64,000 bases of DNA from Ophioderma brevispina (lineage: Eukaryota; Echinodermata; Ophiuroidea; Amphilepidida; Ophiodermatidae): positions 62,001-126,000 of the forward strand of contig JAMKCH010041271.1 in assembly GCA_023653785.1 (NCBI GenBank), written 5' to 3'. The notes beneath the pieces were generated by a model. That model was not told the DNA's origin. It was given only the letters and a program-made list of their open reading frames with translations, and ran no database searches. A program made the translations under genes and the position numbers. Numbering within the stretch: the stretch's first letter is position 1; each line of letters opens with the position of its first letter. Shown here piece after piece: positions 52,501 to 61,935 of the stretch.

Positions 52501-55500
52501 AGGCCGGTGTGGCAGGTGATATGGTCCTCTGGGCTCACAGTCCGGGAACAATGGTGAACAATAGGGCAATCGATTCAGTTGACTCTTCACGCAACATTAG
52601 TTTCACGCTTTATTCCGTCGTCGTCTATGGAGCCCGGACTATGATACCTGCCGGACTATGATTACTTTCAGACCGGGATTCCGAAAGCTGATGATGCTTG
52701 TGTTGAATGTCTTTATTTCGCTAGAACATGATAATTGCCATGGCATACTGGTTATTTTGCATGTAATTGAGCTCCAAGGGAAGGACTTAAATACCAAATC
52801 TTCTGAGATGTCACCAGTAAAGATGACATCTCATATGTTGTGTTGGGTTATGTACATCCTGATTAGGTGCAAATACATGGTAAATTTTACATCAGCTTCT
52901 CGTAATTGTGTTTTATTGAAGTTTTAGTTTTCTTGTGTTTGCAAATTGGTTAGTCTAAAAATGAGAGAGCATATTACCGTCAGCACTTGTGACGAATTCG
53001 AAGGTTTCCGGATACATATCACACATTCTTTTGATGACGTCAATTTGATCCAATGTATGGCGAATGGAATCCTTGTAATTAGTCAAACATGGTGTATAGG
53101 CTGCCCAAAACTGAAACAAAACAAGAATCATAGCTGTAAGATGATTTAATGTAAAAAGGGCAAGCATTAAATAATGGGAACATAAGGCTTTTATCACTTC
53201 TATTCATAACGTTAAACATTGATTAAAAATCACCACTGAACGCAAGCACTTTTGAAAGCGTATTTACATTTACTCTAAACACTGCACTGAGATACTTCGT
53301 GACTCACTCTCTTACGGAGAAATATTTATACGTCTATGGCAAGTATTTTGCACAATGAAAGAGAGAAACCTGGTTTTTCGTTGAAAAACCTGGTTTTTCA
53401 ACCGAAAAATCAGGTTTTTCGATTTGAAAAACCAAGTTTTTCAATCTGAAAAGCAAGGTTTTTTGATAAACCAAGTTTATCGGCCGATAAACTTGGTTTT
53501 TCGCTCGAAAAACCAGGTTTTTCAAAACTTTGCTTATCGGATTTGAAAAACCAGGTTTATCGATTTGAAAAACCCGGTTTTTCGATTCGAAAAGCTAGGT
53601 TTTTGATAAACCTAGTTTATCAGCCGAGAAACATGGTTTTTCGTCGAAAAACTAGGTTTTTCAAAAACCTAGCTTATCAAATTTGAAAAAAAAAAAAAAA
53701 AAAAACAAAACTGAAACAAAACAAGAATCATAGCTGTAAGATGATTTAATGTAAAAAAGGGCAAGCATTAAATAATGGGAACATAAGGCATATCAACATA
53801 AATTATTCGCATATGAAATAAGTTCCTACCATGGGTGTGTTGCAATCATGATAACGTCATGTATATCTGACGCCCGAGTCATAGTACAGCGCAGAATGCC
53901 CAGATGGCTGTCAATACTGTGACCACCCTCAACGCCTATGAGGGGCCATCTTCCCATTATCAAAAGCTTTTCAATACCTGCAAGTTAACGTTATGGATTT
54001 CGATTGATATTGTACAGCCGTTGTGGCCGGTGATATGTTTTCCTCTGGGCTCACAGTCCGGGAACAAGGTGAACAATAGGGCATCGATTCAGTTGACTCT
54101 TTCACGCAACATTAGTTTCCACGCTTTATTCCGTCGTCAGACTATGGAGCCCTGAATATGATACCTTCCGGACTATGATTATTCACACCGTGATTCCGAA
54201 AGCTGATGATGCTTGTGTTGAATGTCGTTTATTTCGCTAGAACATAACTTGCCATGGCATCTGGTATTTTGCATGTAATTGAGCTCCAAGGGAAGGACTT
54301 AAATACCAAATCTTCTGAGATGCACCAGTAAGAATGACATCTCATATTTTCTGTTTTGGTTATGTACATCCTGATTATGTGCAAATACAAGGTAAATTTG
54401 ATACATCAGCTTCTCAGTAATTGTGTTTATGTGAAGTTTTAGTTTTCTTGTGTTTGCAAATTTGGTTAGTCTAGAAATGGAGAGCATATTACCGTCAGCA
54501 CTTGTTTGAACGATTCGAAGGTTTCCGGTGATACATATCACACATTCTTTTGATGACGTCAATTTGATCCAATGTATGGCGAATGGAATCCTGGTAATTA
54601 GTCAAACATGGTGTATAGGCTGCCCAAACTGAAACAAAAACAAGAATCTGGGGCGGTGTACGATGATTATGTAAAAGGGCAAGCAGTGTGTATGGGACCA
54701 TAAGCTTGATATCACTTCTATTCAATAACGTTAAATTGATTAAAAATCACCACTGAACGCAAGCACTTTTGAAAGCGTATTTACATTTACTCTACCTGCA
54801 CTGAGATACTTCTGACTCACTCGTCTTACGAGAATTTTATACGTCGTAATTTCTTCTCACTTGCTTATACAGATCGATTTGAATTTGCAATATTATAATA
54901 TAATATTGGATGGGATGGCCTTTTAGAGGATACGCGTCTATATTGAACTTTCTATTACATTTGTCTTTGTCTCGTGCAATATTGCTATAGCTCGAGTTCT
55001 AATCATTCAGTTATTTATCCATATTCAATTTTTCTATAAATTGACAGTCCAGCAGGCCGGAGCATGATCTATTTCATGGTATCCTTAATTACGAAAATTC
55101 GTTCAATTTATTTTAATCTTGCTCATAATGATTATTGAAATGTTTTTTTATACTGAAAACGCACAAAGTTACGAGTTTACTCTCAAAGAATTGTTAAAAG
55201 ACGTGGTAATTTTTACCCACTGTGAACAACACTCAACTCTTGGGTACAACCATAGATTTTACATTCTATGGTAAACAAATTCCATATTGCCTAACGTTTG
55301 AGTTTGTTTCATTATGAACAAACTGCTGAAACACTGAACTCTTTGCTTTAGTTACACTTTTATTTTCTTTTGGAAACAAACATTTTATATCTAGTAGTTA
55401 TATTTTCGAACACATCGTTCACGCAATTATACATGCAGCGATACTTAATTAATATATTAAATATGCTACCTGTGCTCCAACTTTTCCCTGCCCTTCCTCG

Positions 55501-55611
55501 AGGAATATCAGTATGACTTATCTCCCAAGTCGCCCAGATCTGGGTTTAAAATCAACGTTTTGAAGTTTATTGTCTTCATACCGCTTCAGTCTCATTGGTA
55601 AATCATTGTGA
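46407..55611 (-). CDS. DPEP-like: Membrane dipeptidase-like gene (M19 family), multi-exon locus, partial
   Basis: Eight exons read on the minus strand in the order expected for vertebrate DPEP1-type zinc dipeptidases, which hydrolyse dipeptides and leukotriene D4 at the cell surface. Visible family motifs, in order, are HNDLP (zinc His and Asp), [14 protein letters not shown] (bridging Glu), [18 protein letters not shown] and FSHSSA (zinc His residues), [14 protein letters not shown] and [11 protein letters not shown]. Together they give about 330 residues, against roughly 410 in human DPEP1. The signal-peptide exon upstream and the C-terminal tail (GPI signal in relatives) were not found. 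Exons B to F and H are open with GT-AG borders and consistent phases. Exons A and G are disrupted, so the locus is either a young pseudogene or a functional gene with sequence errors. Family assignment is very secure; functionality is not. Confidence 0.9.
46775..46842 (-). pseudogene. DPEP-like: Dipeptidase exon G (GADYDG), disrupted
   Basis: In the place where the family carries DHIxHIR.VAG.DHVGFG.DYDG, the minus strand shows HIE, a TAG stop, [10 protein letters not shown] in one frame and then GADYDGIK in another. The GADYDG block contains the Asp that contacts substrate in this family. The exon follows an AG at about 46843 but has a stop, two frame changes and no clear GT donor after GIK. 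It is either a decayed exon or error-laden sequence. Homology is seen from the short conserved motifs only, so boundaries are approximate. Confidence 0.62.
46944..47288. mobile_element. TTAA-flanked MITE, family 3
   Basis: A 345-bp element between TTAA (46940-46943) and TTAA (47289-47292), with terminal inverted repeats (G/A)AGACACTATCAGTGATTT at both ends. It is non-coding and lies in the dipeptidase intron between exons G and F. Confidence 0.88.
47297..48170. mobile_element. Non-autonomous DNA transposon with ~75-bp inverted repeats
   Basis: The left arm CGTTTACCCCCCGCTACG...GGTAGTTAGTATGGACCCTCT...AGGTAGGTAGTACTCTC (47297-47378) is the reverse complement of the right arm at 48093-48170. 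Total 874 bp. It begins four bases after the right TTAA of the family 3 MITE, so two elements are packed into the same dipeptidase intron. No transposase ORF is seen. Confidence 0.85.
48936..49041 (-). CDS. DPEP-like: Dipeptidase exon F (NRGIVMVN...ISQVA)
   Basis: Intact 106-nt minus-strand exon. The acceptor is GAAAG with a weak pyrimidine tract and the donor is GCAG|GTAGGT. It encodes [20 protein letters not shown] followed by [16 protein letters not shown], matching the family segment in which GIVMVN(F/L) leads into LSQVADH. Phase 0 in, phase 1 out. The weak acceptor tract is the only unusual feature. Confidence 0.88.
49328..49499. mobile_element. 172-bp MITE (GCCGGTGTG family), copy 1, dipeptidase intron
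   Basis: Shares GGGCTCACAGTCCGGGAACA, ATGGTGAACAATAGGGCAAT and CTTTATTCCGT.GTC with 52503, 54013 and (inverted) 59965. The ends are imperfect inverted repeats around GCCGGTGTGRMAG...ATRGTCC..GGGCTC. It sits between exons F and E. Confidence 0.85.
51085..51264 (-). CDS. DPEP-like: Dipeptidase exon E (DLSHVS and FSHSSA zinc-histidine motifs)
   Basis: Intact 180-nt exon on the minus strand, acceptor ATTTCAG, donor GTG|GTAAGG, phase 0 to 0. It encodes [20 protein letters not shown], then [20 protein letters not shown], then [20 protein letters not shown]. The two histidines of DLSHVS and IFSHSSA are the second-zinc ligands in DPEP1 (His198 and His219 in mature human numbering). The RNV..DVL motif follows as in the family. 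This is the most conserved exon of the locus. Confidence 0.95.
51410..51485 (-). CDS. DPEP-like: Dipeptidase exon D (ADSW...GISEFGK)
   Basis: Short intact exon of 76 nt on the minus strand, acceptor TTACAG, donor AAG|GTACGCC. It completes the Trp codon left by exon C and encodes [20 protein letters not shown] then SEFGK. This corresponds to the ADNW...LSPFGQ segment of vertebrate dipeptidases, where the loop length varies. It ends in phase 0, as exon E requires. Confidence 0.9.
52309..52459 (-). CDS. DPEP-like: Dipeptidase exon C ([12 protein letters not shown], bridging Glu)
   Basis: Intact 151-nt minus-strand exon between acceptor TTTCAG and donor CCATG|GTTAGT. It encodes [20 protein letters not shown], then [20 protein letters not shown] and [11 protein letters not shown]. 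The Glu of VEGGHS is the zinc-bridging residue of the M19 active site, and THDCNTPW matches THTCNTPWA of vertebrate DPEPs. Phase is 1 in and 2 out, agreeing with both neighbours. A frameshifted copy sits at 53830-53977. Confidence 0.94.
52503..52676. mobile_element. 172-bp MITE, copy 2, dipeptidase intron
   Basis: Nearly identical to the copy at 49328 over its full length, starting GCCGGTGTGGCAGGTGATAT and ending ACTTTCAGACCGG. It sits in the intron between exons C and B and is included in the local duplication. Confidence 0.85.
52978..53110 (-). CDS. DPEP-like: Dipeptidase exon B (FWAAYTPC...MCDMYPETF)
   Basis: Intact 133-nt minus-strand exon. The acceptor is TTTCAG before TTTTGGGC and the donor is GACG|GTAATA. 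It encodes FWAAYTPC, then a stretch ending [19 protein letters not shown], matching the family block FWSVYTPC...VVHRMCRMYPETF around residues 75-120 of DPEP1. It starts in phase 0 after exon A and ends in phase 1, which fits exon C. A degraded second copy lies at 54493-54628. Confidence 0.93.
53366..53690. repeat. Tandem array of short perfect palindromes (GAAAAACCNGGTTTTTC)
   Basis: About 15 units of a 17-bp palindrome, GAWAAACCWGGTTTWTC in variants, separated by 4-5 bases, giving a period of 21-22. Variants alternate between GAAAAACC and GATAAACC arms. The block from 53465 is repeated at 53605 as a 140-bp higher-order unit. It ends in a run of A. It lies between the dipeptidase exon B/C set and its degraded duplicate. 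Confidence 0.95.
53786..54845 (-). pseudogene. Degraded tandem copy of dipeptidase exons B and C with flanking introns
   Basis: This block repeats 52264-53335 in the same orientation with many small indels. Exon B' (54493-54628) has one T fewer after the acceptor and several indels near its end, so it reads WAAYTPC...MCDMY and then leaves frame. Exon C' (53830-53977) keeps [14 protein letters not shown] but is shifted on both sides. The shared intron sequence includes a copy of the 172-bp MITE (54013-54190). Splice sites survive, yet the frames would not yield a working protein. Confidence 0.85.
54013..54190. mobile_element. 172-bp MITE, copy 3, within the degraded duplicate
   Basis: Same element as 52503 carried along in the tandem duplication of exons B and C, with several single-base gains and losses. 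Confidence 0.82.
55470..55611 (-). CDS. DPEP-like: Dipeptidase exon A: N-terminal HNDLP zinc-binding exon, frameshifted
   Basis: Minus-strand exon bounded by acceptor CTAG at its 5' side and donor CAG|GTAGC at 55470/55469. It opens with [20 protein letters not shown], the conserved start of the mature M19 fold, whose His and Asp bind zinc. It ends in [11 protein letters not shown] followed by VGAQ, directly before the FWAAYTPC exon. Between these motifs the reading frame shifts three times by one base: after the FKP residues, before HTDIP, and in a run of four A before VGAQ. Total length still fits the phase of the next exon (1 + 141 nt). Three single-base gains, one of them in a homopolymer, fit either sequencing error or recent pseudogenisation. 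Confidence 0.82.
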
Positions 55612-55824
55612 CTAGAAAATTACAGGTAATTGGATAAAGAAGTGATTTATAGGATCGATTATGCCAAAAGTGTGCCCTTTGTTGCTGTCACAAAGTTACT
55701 TTGGTTTTCGTACAATATAGGTAATGGATCTAAGTACAAACCTCTTCTATAGACCACTAGCATACGACGTCTAACATTGGCGATTAACGTAACATCTCCC
55801 TTGCCCTACGGATGGAATCCCCAT

Positions 55825-56220
55825 AGTTTTTTCGGAACTAGAGATAAGCCTAGATGCTATGTGTTGCGTCTGGCCATATGAAGGGGGACACTGTACATTT
55901 ATAGATGTTTTGGCGCATCCCCCGGGGCGCATGGGGGGCATGATGGGTACATAGTCATAGACATGTGCCAATCCTAAATGCATGGGATACTCATCAAATA
56001 ATAACATTATTCCAAAAAACTTCCAAACGGCCCTGGGTTTTTTGAAGGCATGCTGAAGGTATTTCAATGTACTGGTACCTGTTCTTGAACTGTTTGATGT
56101 TGCACATATTTTGTGTTTATGCTCCCTTGCTTGGAGAAATGTTGTTGTTGATGAAGGATTCCGGTGGTGAGAGGATGCATTACCCATACTAGGAATGCAT
56201 CCTCTCACCCACTGATTTTG
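55825..56220. repeat. Dispersed repeat A, copy 2
   Basis: Second copy of the 16855-17235 sequence, diverged by substitutions and small indels. A 169-residue minus-strand frame (55771-56280) crosses it, but shows no recognisable domain and is not conserved in copy 1. Confidence 0.85.
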
Positions 56221-56485
56221 CTGAGTTTTTCTTACCATCCATAATATTTGCTTGTGTATCGTCGCGCCAGCTTTAACCACCCTTTGGTACGCGATAACGG
56301 GTGTTCACAATACTTTTTTCGTTTGTTTTACGAGTGTAGAACCTATTAATTTAATGATACGGTCCGATCACCTATACACGTATTGTTTCGCGAAAAAAAT
56401 GAATAAATCAATTATAAGTACTTTGAATACCATTATTGGCTTAAATTATTGATATTGGGAGATGAAAGAGGAAGGGAAAGAAAAT

Positions 56486-56560
56486 CAACGCCCCGTGTGG
56501 GATTCGAACCTGGGATGCATGGCGCGAACTTATCCAACTCCGTCTAAAGCCTCTGCAAAT
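56486..56560 (-). repeat. tRNA-like remnant (B box), probably SINE-derived
   Basis: The minus strand has GGTTCGAATCCCACACGGGG, a good RNA polymerase III B box with T-loop. About 30 bases upstream, GACGGAGTTGGATAAG loosely matches an A box. The acceptor arm does not pair and the anticodon arm is not recognisable, so it is not a functional tRNA. Confidence 0.5.
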
Positions 56561-56835
56561 ACGGTTTTTAATTAAAAAATAATGGTTAAACCTTACATAA
56601 TTAAAACACAATGGACGCTAAAACATTCTAATTTACCTTTTGTCGTAGTCAAAAATGAGCGATTGTAAAAATCTAAACATTACTCCAAATCCGTTCAATG
56701 TTGGTATCATTTTGAAGAAAAAGATACATATTGGGTGACTTTTCCCGAGCATCCCAAATGTTTCCGAAACGCTAATCATTATCATTTGTCCTTCCCCCCC
56801 CGATGCCTCATCCTCCCCCCCCCCTCTGAAATGCT

Positions 56836-57105
56836 TCGTGACGTCACGGGGCATTAAATAAAATCATAAATTCACTTTTTGGCTCAGATTAATGCTGTTT
56901 CGTATGTTTTCAGCGTTTTCCAACCCGTTTGAAACCTTCACGGTGTTCCATGTGATACAATGTTCAATTGTTGGCTACATCATATATATCTGGGCGTTTT
57001 AGGTCTTTACCTGGTATTTCTACGAAAGTCTTTAAAGTGTTCCGCCAAAGCCCTAGTCCCCGTGATCTACGCCACCTACGGGTGGTTCCGGGAACATTGC
57101 GTCAA
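56836..57105. repeat. Dispersed repeat B, copy 2
   Basis: Second copy of 18740-19012. As there, it follows repeat A on its left side in the same orientation, though the A-B spacing is 0.6 kb here and 1.5 kb there. Confidence 0.85.
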
Positions 57106-57109
57106 GAGT

Positions 57110-59545
57110 ATAATCGGATCACCTGACAACACCCTTGAATTCGTCTCCTGGAATCCAATAACAGGTGGTTGTATTGTATTCGTAGAATGTGTTCTCTTGC
57201 CCTACAGTATGGTTTGCCTATTGCATAGGGGTCTATATAGATTCCACCCATGTGTCCCCGGAGGGAAAGTTGTGGATAACGTCGCTTATAGTAGTTTTCA
57301 CATAAGTGAGACCGTCGCCATGTTGAGACTAAGGCTTTGTACTGTACCAAATATATGTAACCATGCACAATAAAGCTTACTGCACAGAAGCGGCTTTCTG
57401 GAAAACGATGAAGTCATTTTACAATAATCTGTTAATGATCCAACTACTTTTGATAGCCAAATACAAACTTACTTTTGGTTATGTTTGCATTGATATAAGA
57501 ATGCATTGTTTCTCCTATGCTGTGATAATATTTGCAGTGTCAAAGGCAAGCTATGTTCAAATAACAACATTTAATGAAATATTCGTGTTGTTTTTCCATC
57601 CTGATACTTCAATTGAAAACCACCACTATCATTATTAATGAAATATGGTATGTTCCTTGAGATCAAACAATATACCTACTTACGTAACATTGATATGAGT
57701 ACTAAACTTTTTTGAAAAACATTATAAAAACGATAATTTGAAACATATTGGTATCATGCTTTTTATGAATTGGTATAGTAAACTTTAGCTTTTAATTTAT
57801 CTGGAACAACACCGTGTTCACAATGATAAATTATGCATTCCAGTTAGTTCACACATTTTAATATGCACTTTCTTAATCATGAATTCCCATATTATCGTGA
57901 TCAGCACTTTTATATCCAACGTTTCCACAGAGTAGGCGATTCTCCACGTATCATATACCGTATTGGCTATAGATATCTGCAACATTGGTCAGAAACAACA
58001 TACACGTATTATAGGAAAGGCGTTCTTCAACAACCTTATTCCAAAATTTCCTTTGCAATCTGCTATAGCATTTTATTGTTGCGCGTAATTGGTTTATTAC
58101 AATAGCCTCTATTTTACTACCAGCTTATACCAATAATTTCCGGTAACCTAAAAAACCCAGGAGTGCAATGGTTTTGGGGTGTAAATAATTATAATCGGGG
58201 CTGTTTTGAATATTAGAGTGTAATCGGTGCGCACTACAGAGCGCTAGCTCTTTATCCATGGCGCGTAATGTCAAAGTGTATTATGTGGATATAGATTACT
58301 TTTGCAGGGGAAGTTCTGTAGTTTTGAGTTATGCACAGGTAATTTAACAGAGCATGATTGATGTGACTTCATATTTTTTTCTTATTTATCATGATATTAC
58401 AAGATCTTTGAACAAGGTTTAAGAGATGATTTTTTAACAATGTCACTGGGACCGAACTGCCATAGTAAAGCTGTAGCAGTTCATTCACAATTACCGTTTT
58501 GAAATCCCTAATGCCCAATCGAGCAGATCGTGTCCTACCCTACCTGTCCATAACCACATGTATAGTCTTATATCTTGATATCTTGATCGATTACGCTGTG
58601 ACACAGAGATACAGACTGCGTTGCTGCTTTGCCGTATTGTAGTTTATAAAAACTGTAACGAGAGAATAGTTTGGTGTCACGTGGTCAGGTACCAGTCACG
58701 TGTCAGGTATCAGATACCGTTTGCTCTTCGGGGGCGAACCGATATATATAAATCCGACTATGTTTAAATCAAGGTCTGTACATGACCTTCTTCCCAAGTG
58801 CTATATTTTTTTTTCAAAGACACCGTGTATTATGTCTAAACAGTACAAAATTTACCTTTTCCTACTGATTTCCAAAAACGCGACGTACGATGACGATAAT
58901 CGTTGTTTTTTTTTCCAATGTAGGGCTACGTACGTCATTTTTACCTGAATTGCTGCCCCGAACGCAAAAAAACACCACACCAATCAATGCCGTGACTACA
59001 TCAAAATCTTTATTTTTTTTCCAAAAATTGGCTGTTATTCCCATAATAAAATGCCTTGTAGGTTCAACATCTTGTATAGTGTTCTTTAATAAATTAATAT
59101 TCATTGTCCCCACGCATGACAATGTGAAAAGATGGGTCCATAGTCGACAAACTGAAAACCATCGTCAGTCGGCTAATACCCTTACCCGTGGACTGAATGA
59201 GCAGACGGGATCCCCGTTTTAGTGTCTTAGCAGGCTTACAGCCACTTGCCCGCAGCTGCGGGGTTATGCGTCCAGACGTTTGAGTCTTCGTAATAGCGAT
59301 GTTGCGGCTCCTCGTACGGTACACATACAATAGCCTTCTTTTGAGGCGCATCAGCTAACTTGAAAAGAAGCCTAATTGTATATTACCTACGACGGAGCCG
59401 CCTCCATCGCTACTGATGAAAGAAGTCGAGCAAATGTTTTGGCATATGAATGAAACGACAAATGCTTTATAATGGTACCAAATCGTCGGTTTATTGAGGT
59501 GGTGGTGGTCAACGGCTAGAGGATCGGGTAGGTGCCCCATTTATA
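57110..59545. other. Intergenic, nothing recognised
   Basis: Several unassigned ORFs of 60-110 residues. A perfect palindrome CCCGCAGCTGCGGG lies near 59250-59263. If the dipeptidase first exon exists in this window it would be here or in 55.6-56.8 kb, but I did not find it. Confidence 0.5.
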
Positions 59546-59550
59546 GTTAA

Positions 59551-59917
59551 AGGTGACTCCGAATTTCGCAATATATAATTTTTTTGTGTAGTAATTAATA
59601 TAGTCATCTAGAACTAAAGATCTACCTTAAGTCTCAATTTCCAATGTTAGAGATGTATCGGATTTTTTCGTTTTCCATGCAGTACACATTTATGTACATT
59701 AAATAACAGTGCATAGGAACCCCGTGTATAACAACATTTTCCGTATGCGGAATTTTAAAACAAAGTGTTGTGATTTTTTTCTAAATGAATGACTTTGATT
59801 TGAGCTTAGTAGTTTATTTTACACAGTGATTATTGTATTGACAAGCTACTTATATGCAAAAAAAAACAATTTGTTTGAAAATTGAGGCGCCCTCCCCGGA
59901 AATCTCTGAGTCATCAT
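59551..59917. mobile_element. TTAA-flanked MITE, family 1, copy 2 (inverted)
   Basis: TTAA at 59547-59550 and 59918-59921. The right end GGAAATCTCTGAGTCA is the inverted form of the left end of the 15981 copy, with GGCGCCCTCCCC beside it matching GGAGGGCGCC there. The internal block TCGGATTTTTTCGTTTTCCATGCAGTA is the complement of the family core. About 367 bp; diverged from copy 1. Confidence 0.85.
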
Positions 59918-59964
59918 TTAATTGCAAAGAAACGTCTGCAAAAGAGGGGCTGTTGATTTTGACA

Positions 59965-60135
59965 AGCCGGTGTGAAAGCAGATATAAGTCCCGGGGGAGC
60001 CACACGGTCCGGGGCTCATAGACGATAAAACGGAATAAAGCGGTGAAACTATGTTGCGTGCAGAGTCAAACTGAATCGATTGCCCTATTGTTTCACCATT
60101 GTTGTTTCCCGGACTATATATGAGTACGCCAGGAA
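59965..60135. mobile_element. 172-bp MITE, copy 4 (inverted)
   Basis: Starts GCCGGTGTGAAAGCAGATAT and contains the complements of GAATAAAGCG and AATCGATTGCCCTATTG seen in the other copies. Diverged at its right end near 60135. Confidence 0.78.
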
Positions 60136-60257
60136 CAATAAATATTCTACAACTTCTACACCGACGCGTATATCCTCCCAGACAGCCTATAGGAGGAGAT
60201 GCCGATCTGCTACCACCGTTGTGCACAAACAATGGAGGTTTTTTTATCCTATACTGA

Positions 60258-60793
60258 AAATGTCTGTAATGTGATGTATGGATGTATTGATGTATAAAAT
60301 GTCTTTACATTTACTTAAAAAAATGTCGTAAATTTACGGAAATTTCTGGCAGCAGAATTCCAACTTGTTAGGGTAATTTACCAGAATTTCCTGTAATTAC
60401 GGAACTTGACATTAAGTTTACAGAAATTTGTCTCATATTGGTGGAAAAAATGTTTTATTTTTATAACATCTTTAAAAAAAATTTCCGTAATTTAAAATTA
60501 CGGAACGAAAAAAAAAGTCCGGAAATTTTGCTGCCGGAAATTTTTGAAATATTTCCGTAAATTAACATTTTTTATGTTTTTTGTTTTTTATTTTTATTGT
60601 TTTCTAAAACAGATTTTCCGTAAATTTACGGAAAATCTGTTTTCTTAATTTACGGAAATTTCTAACAGTGAATATGTGATGTGTGGATGTCTCTATGTGA
60701 TGTATAATGTCTGCATGTGATGTATGGATGTCTGTATGTGATGTATGAATGTCTGTATGTGATGTATGGATGTCTGTATGTGATGTATAGATA
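60258..60793. repeat. 21-bp minisatellite, split by an inserted element
   Basis: Units of GATGTATGGATGTCTGTATGT occupy 60668-60793 (about six units). One or two related units (GTGATGTATGGATGTATTG) lie at 60270-60300, on the other side of the TTACGGAAA-rich element. The simplest reading is one minisatellite interrupted by an insertion. Confidence 0.85.
60305..60667. mobile_element. TTACGGAAA-rich palindromic MITE
   Basis: Contains at least eight TTTCCGTAA/TTACGGAAA words in both orientations, including a perfect 38-bp palindrome at 60606-60643 centred on GTAAATTTAC. A partial relative (TTACGGAACGAAGAAAAAGT, TTTTGCTGCCAG) is at 60890-60935. Ends near CACTGTTAG (complement of 60658-60668). Exact left end uncertain. 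Confidence 0.7.
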
Positions 60794-61662
60794 TACGTCT
60801 GTTTGTATTGTATGAAAGGGCACATGTACGTATATTTTTGCCCACAACCGTGTACATCTATCCAAACTCACGTTAAAATTCAGTTTATTTACGGAACGAA
60901 GAAAAAGTGTCTGGGGAAATTTTGCTGCCAGACGCGACCGTATTCTGCTCTTAATACGGACATGACGGACGAAAATAAAGCGTCTGCCAGCAAAATGAAC
61001 AGATTGCCCATTTCAAGCACGCTTAACATATTTAATCCAAAACAATATTTGACAAATTTTACATACCTGTACGACAGAGGGTGTTTTGTCACCTCAATAG
61101 GGTCATGTGATCCCATAAGAATCCTATTCTTAACACATAAAATCCCTGACTTTAATGCTCATTTTAGCCCACAAAGCATTAGTACTTAGGGAATTTTTAG
61201 CATGATTATGAAATATCTTGTGGTTCTTAAACTTTTGGAACACTTTCTATCCCTAAGTACTGACATGTGTTTAGTGTGTTTCCCAACATCTTCTTAAATA
61301 TGATTGTTCACAACAACTTACCCTTTTTTTTTTTTTTTTTTTTCCCCCCCCACCACCACCCACCCCGTCGTTCTAAACAAGCATGAATATATCACTGTCC
61401 GCCTGACAGTGCGCCAGTGATACAAATGAATTCAGGTCACACACGCTCAGGTTGCAATAGTCAGCGGATTAGCACAATGCCCATATTAAGCACGCTTAAC
61501 AAATTATATTGTATATACGAGCCTGTGATCTCTAGTTACGAGGGTAATTCTGAAAATCAGGCGGCTCAAAATTTTAATGTTTAGCTAGGTTCCCAGCCTC
61601 ATAAAGATACGATGAGAGTAAAACGCTAACGAAGCTGATTCCTGAAGATTGGCATCACACAT

Positions 61663-61935
61663 CCCAGGTCAAAATTCCAGTTGATCACAACTAAACTGAT
61701 GGTTTCAATTGGAACCAGTTCAAATCCAGTTGATCCCAGTTTAATATCCAGTTGAATCCAGTTAAAAAGTTGATTCCGTGACAGAAAATGGAACAAATTT
61801 CAACTAGGATTTGTAGTGACCAGTTGAACTCAGTTAAGACCAGTTAAACACAGTTAAAAACTGTTGAAACCAGTTAGTTCCGTCACGGAAAATGGAACAA
61901 CTTTCAACTGGGATCAACTGGAATTTTGACCTGGG
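61663..61935. mobile_element. MITE with perfect 24-bp inverted ends and CCAGTTRA repeats
   Basis: CCCAGGTCAAAATTCCAGTT (continuing GATC) at 61663 is exactly inverted at the right end, 61912-61935. The body is built of many CCAGTTGA/CCAGTTAA words in one orientation, plus two copies of TTCCGT.AC.GAAAATGGAACAA. About 273 bp. Only its right end reappears at 62642. Confidence 0.88.

Noticed and set aside
53366..53690. CRISPR-like array of regularly spaced palindromic repeats
   Set aside because: Spacers are only 4-5 bases, the units vary and are intronic in a metazoan-type gene, and no cas genes exist.
55771..56280. 169-residue minus-strand ORF, the longest in the window
   Set aside because: It lies over dispersed repeat A, the frame is not conserved in the other copy at 16855-17235, and no domain is recognisable.
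56486..56560. A functional tRNA gene on the minus strand
   Set aside because: The B box is good, but the acceptor stem does not pair and the anticodon arm cannot be drawn.
60604..60871. Proteins with repeated HTDIHTS units
   Set aside because: Translation of the 21-bp minisatellite; the period is a multiple of three so all units stay in frame by chance.
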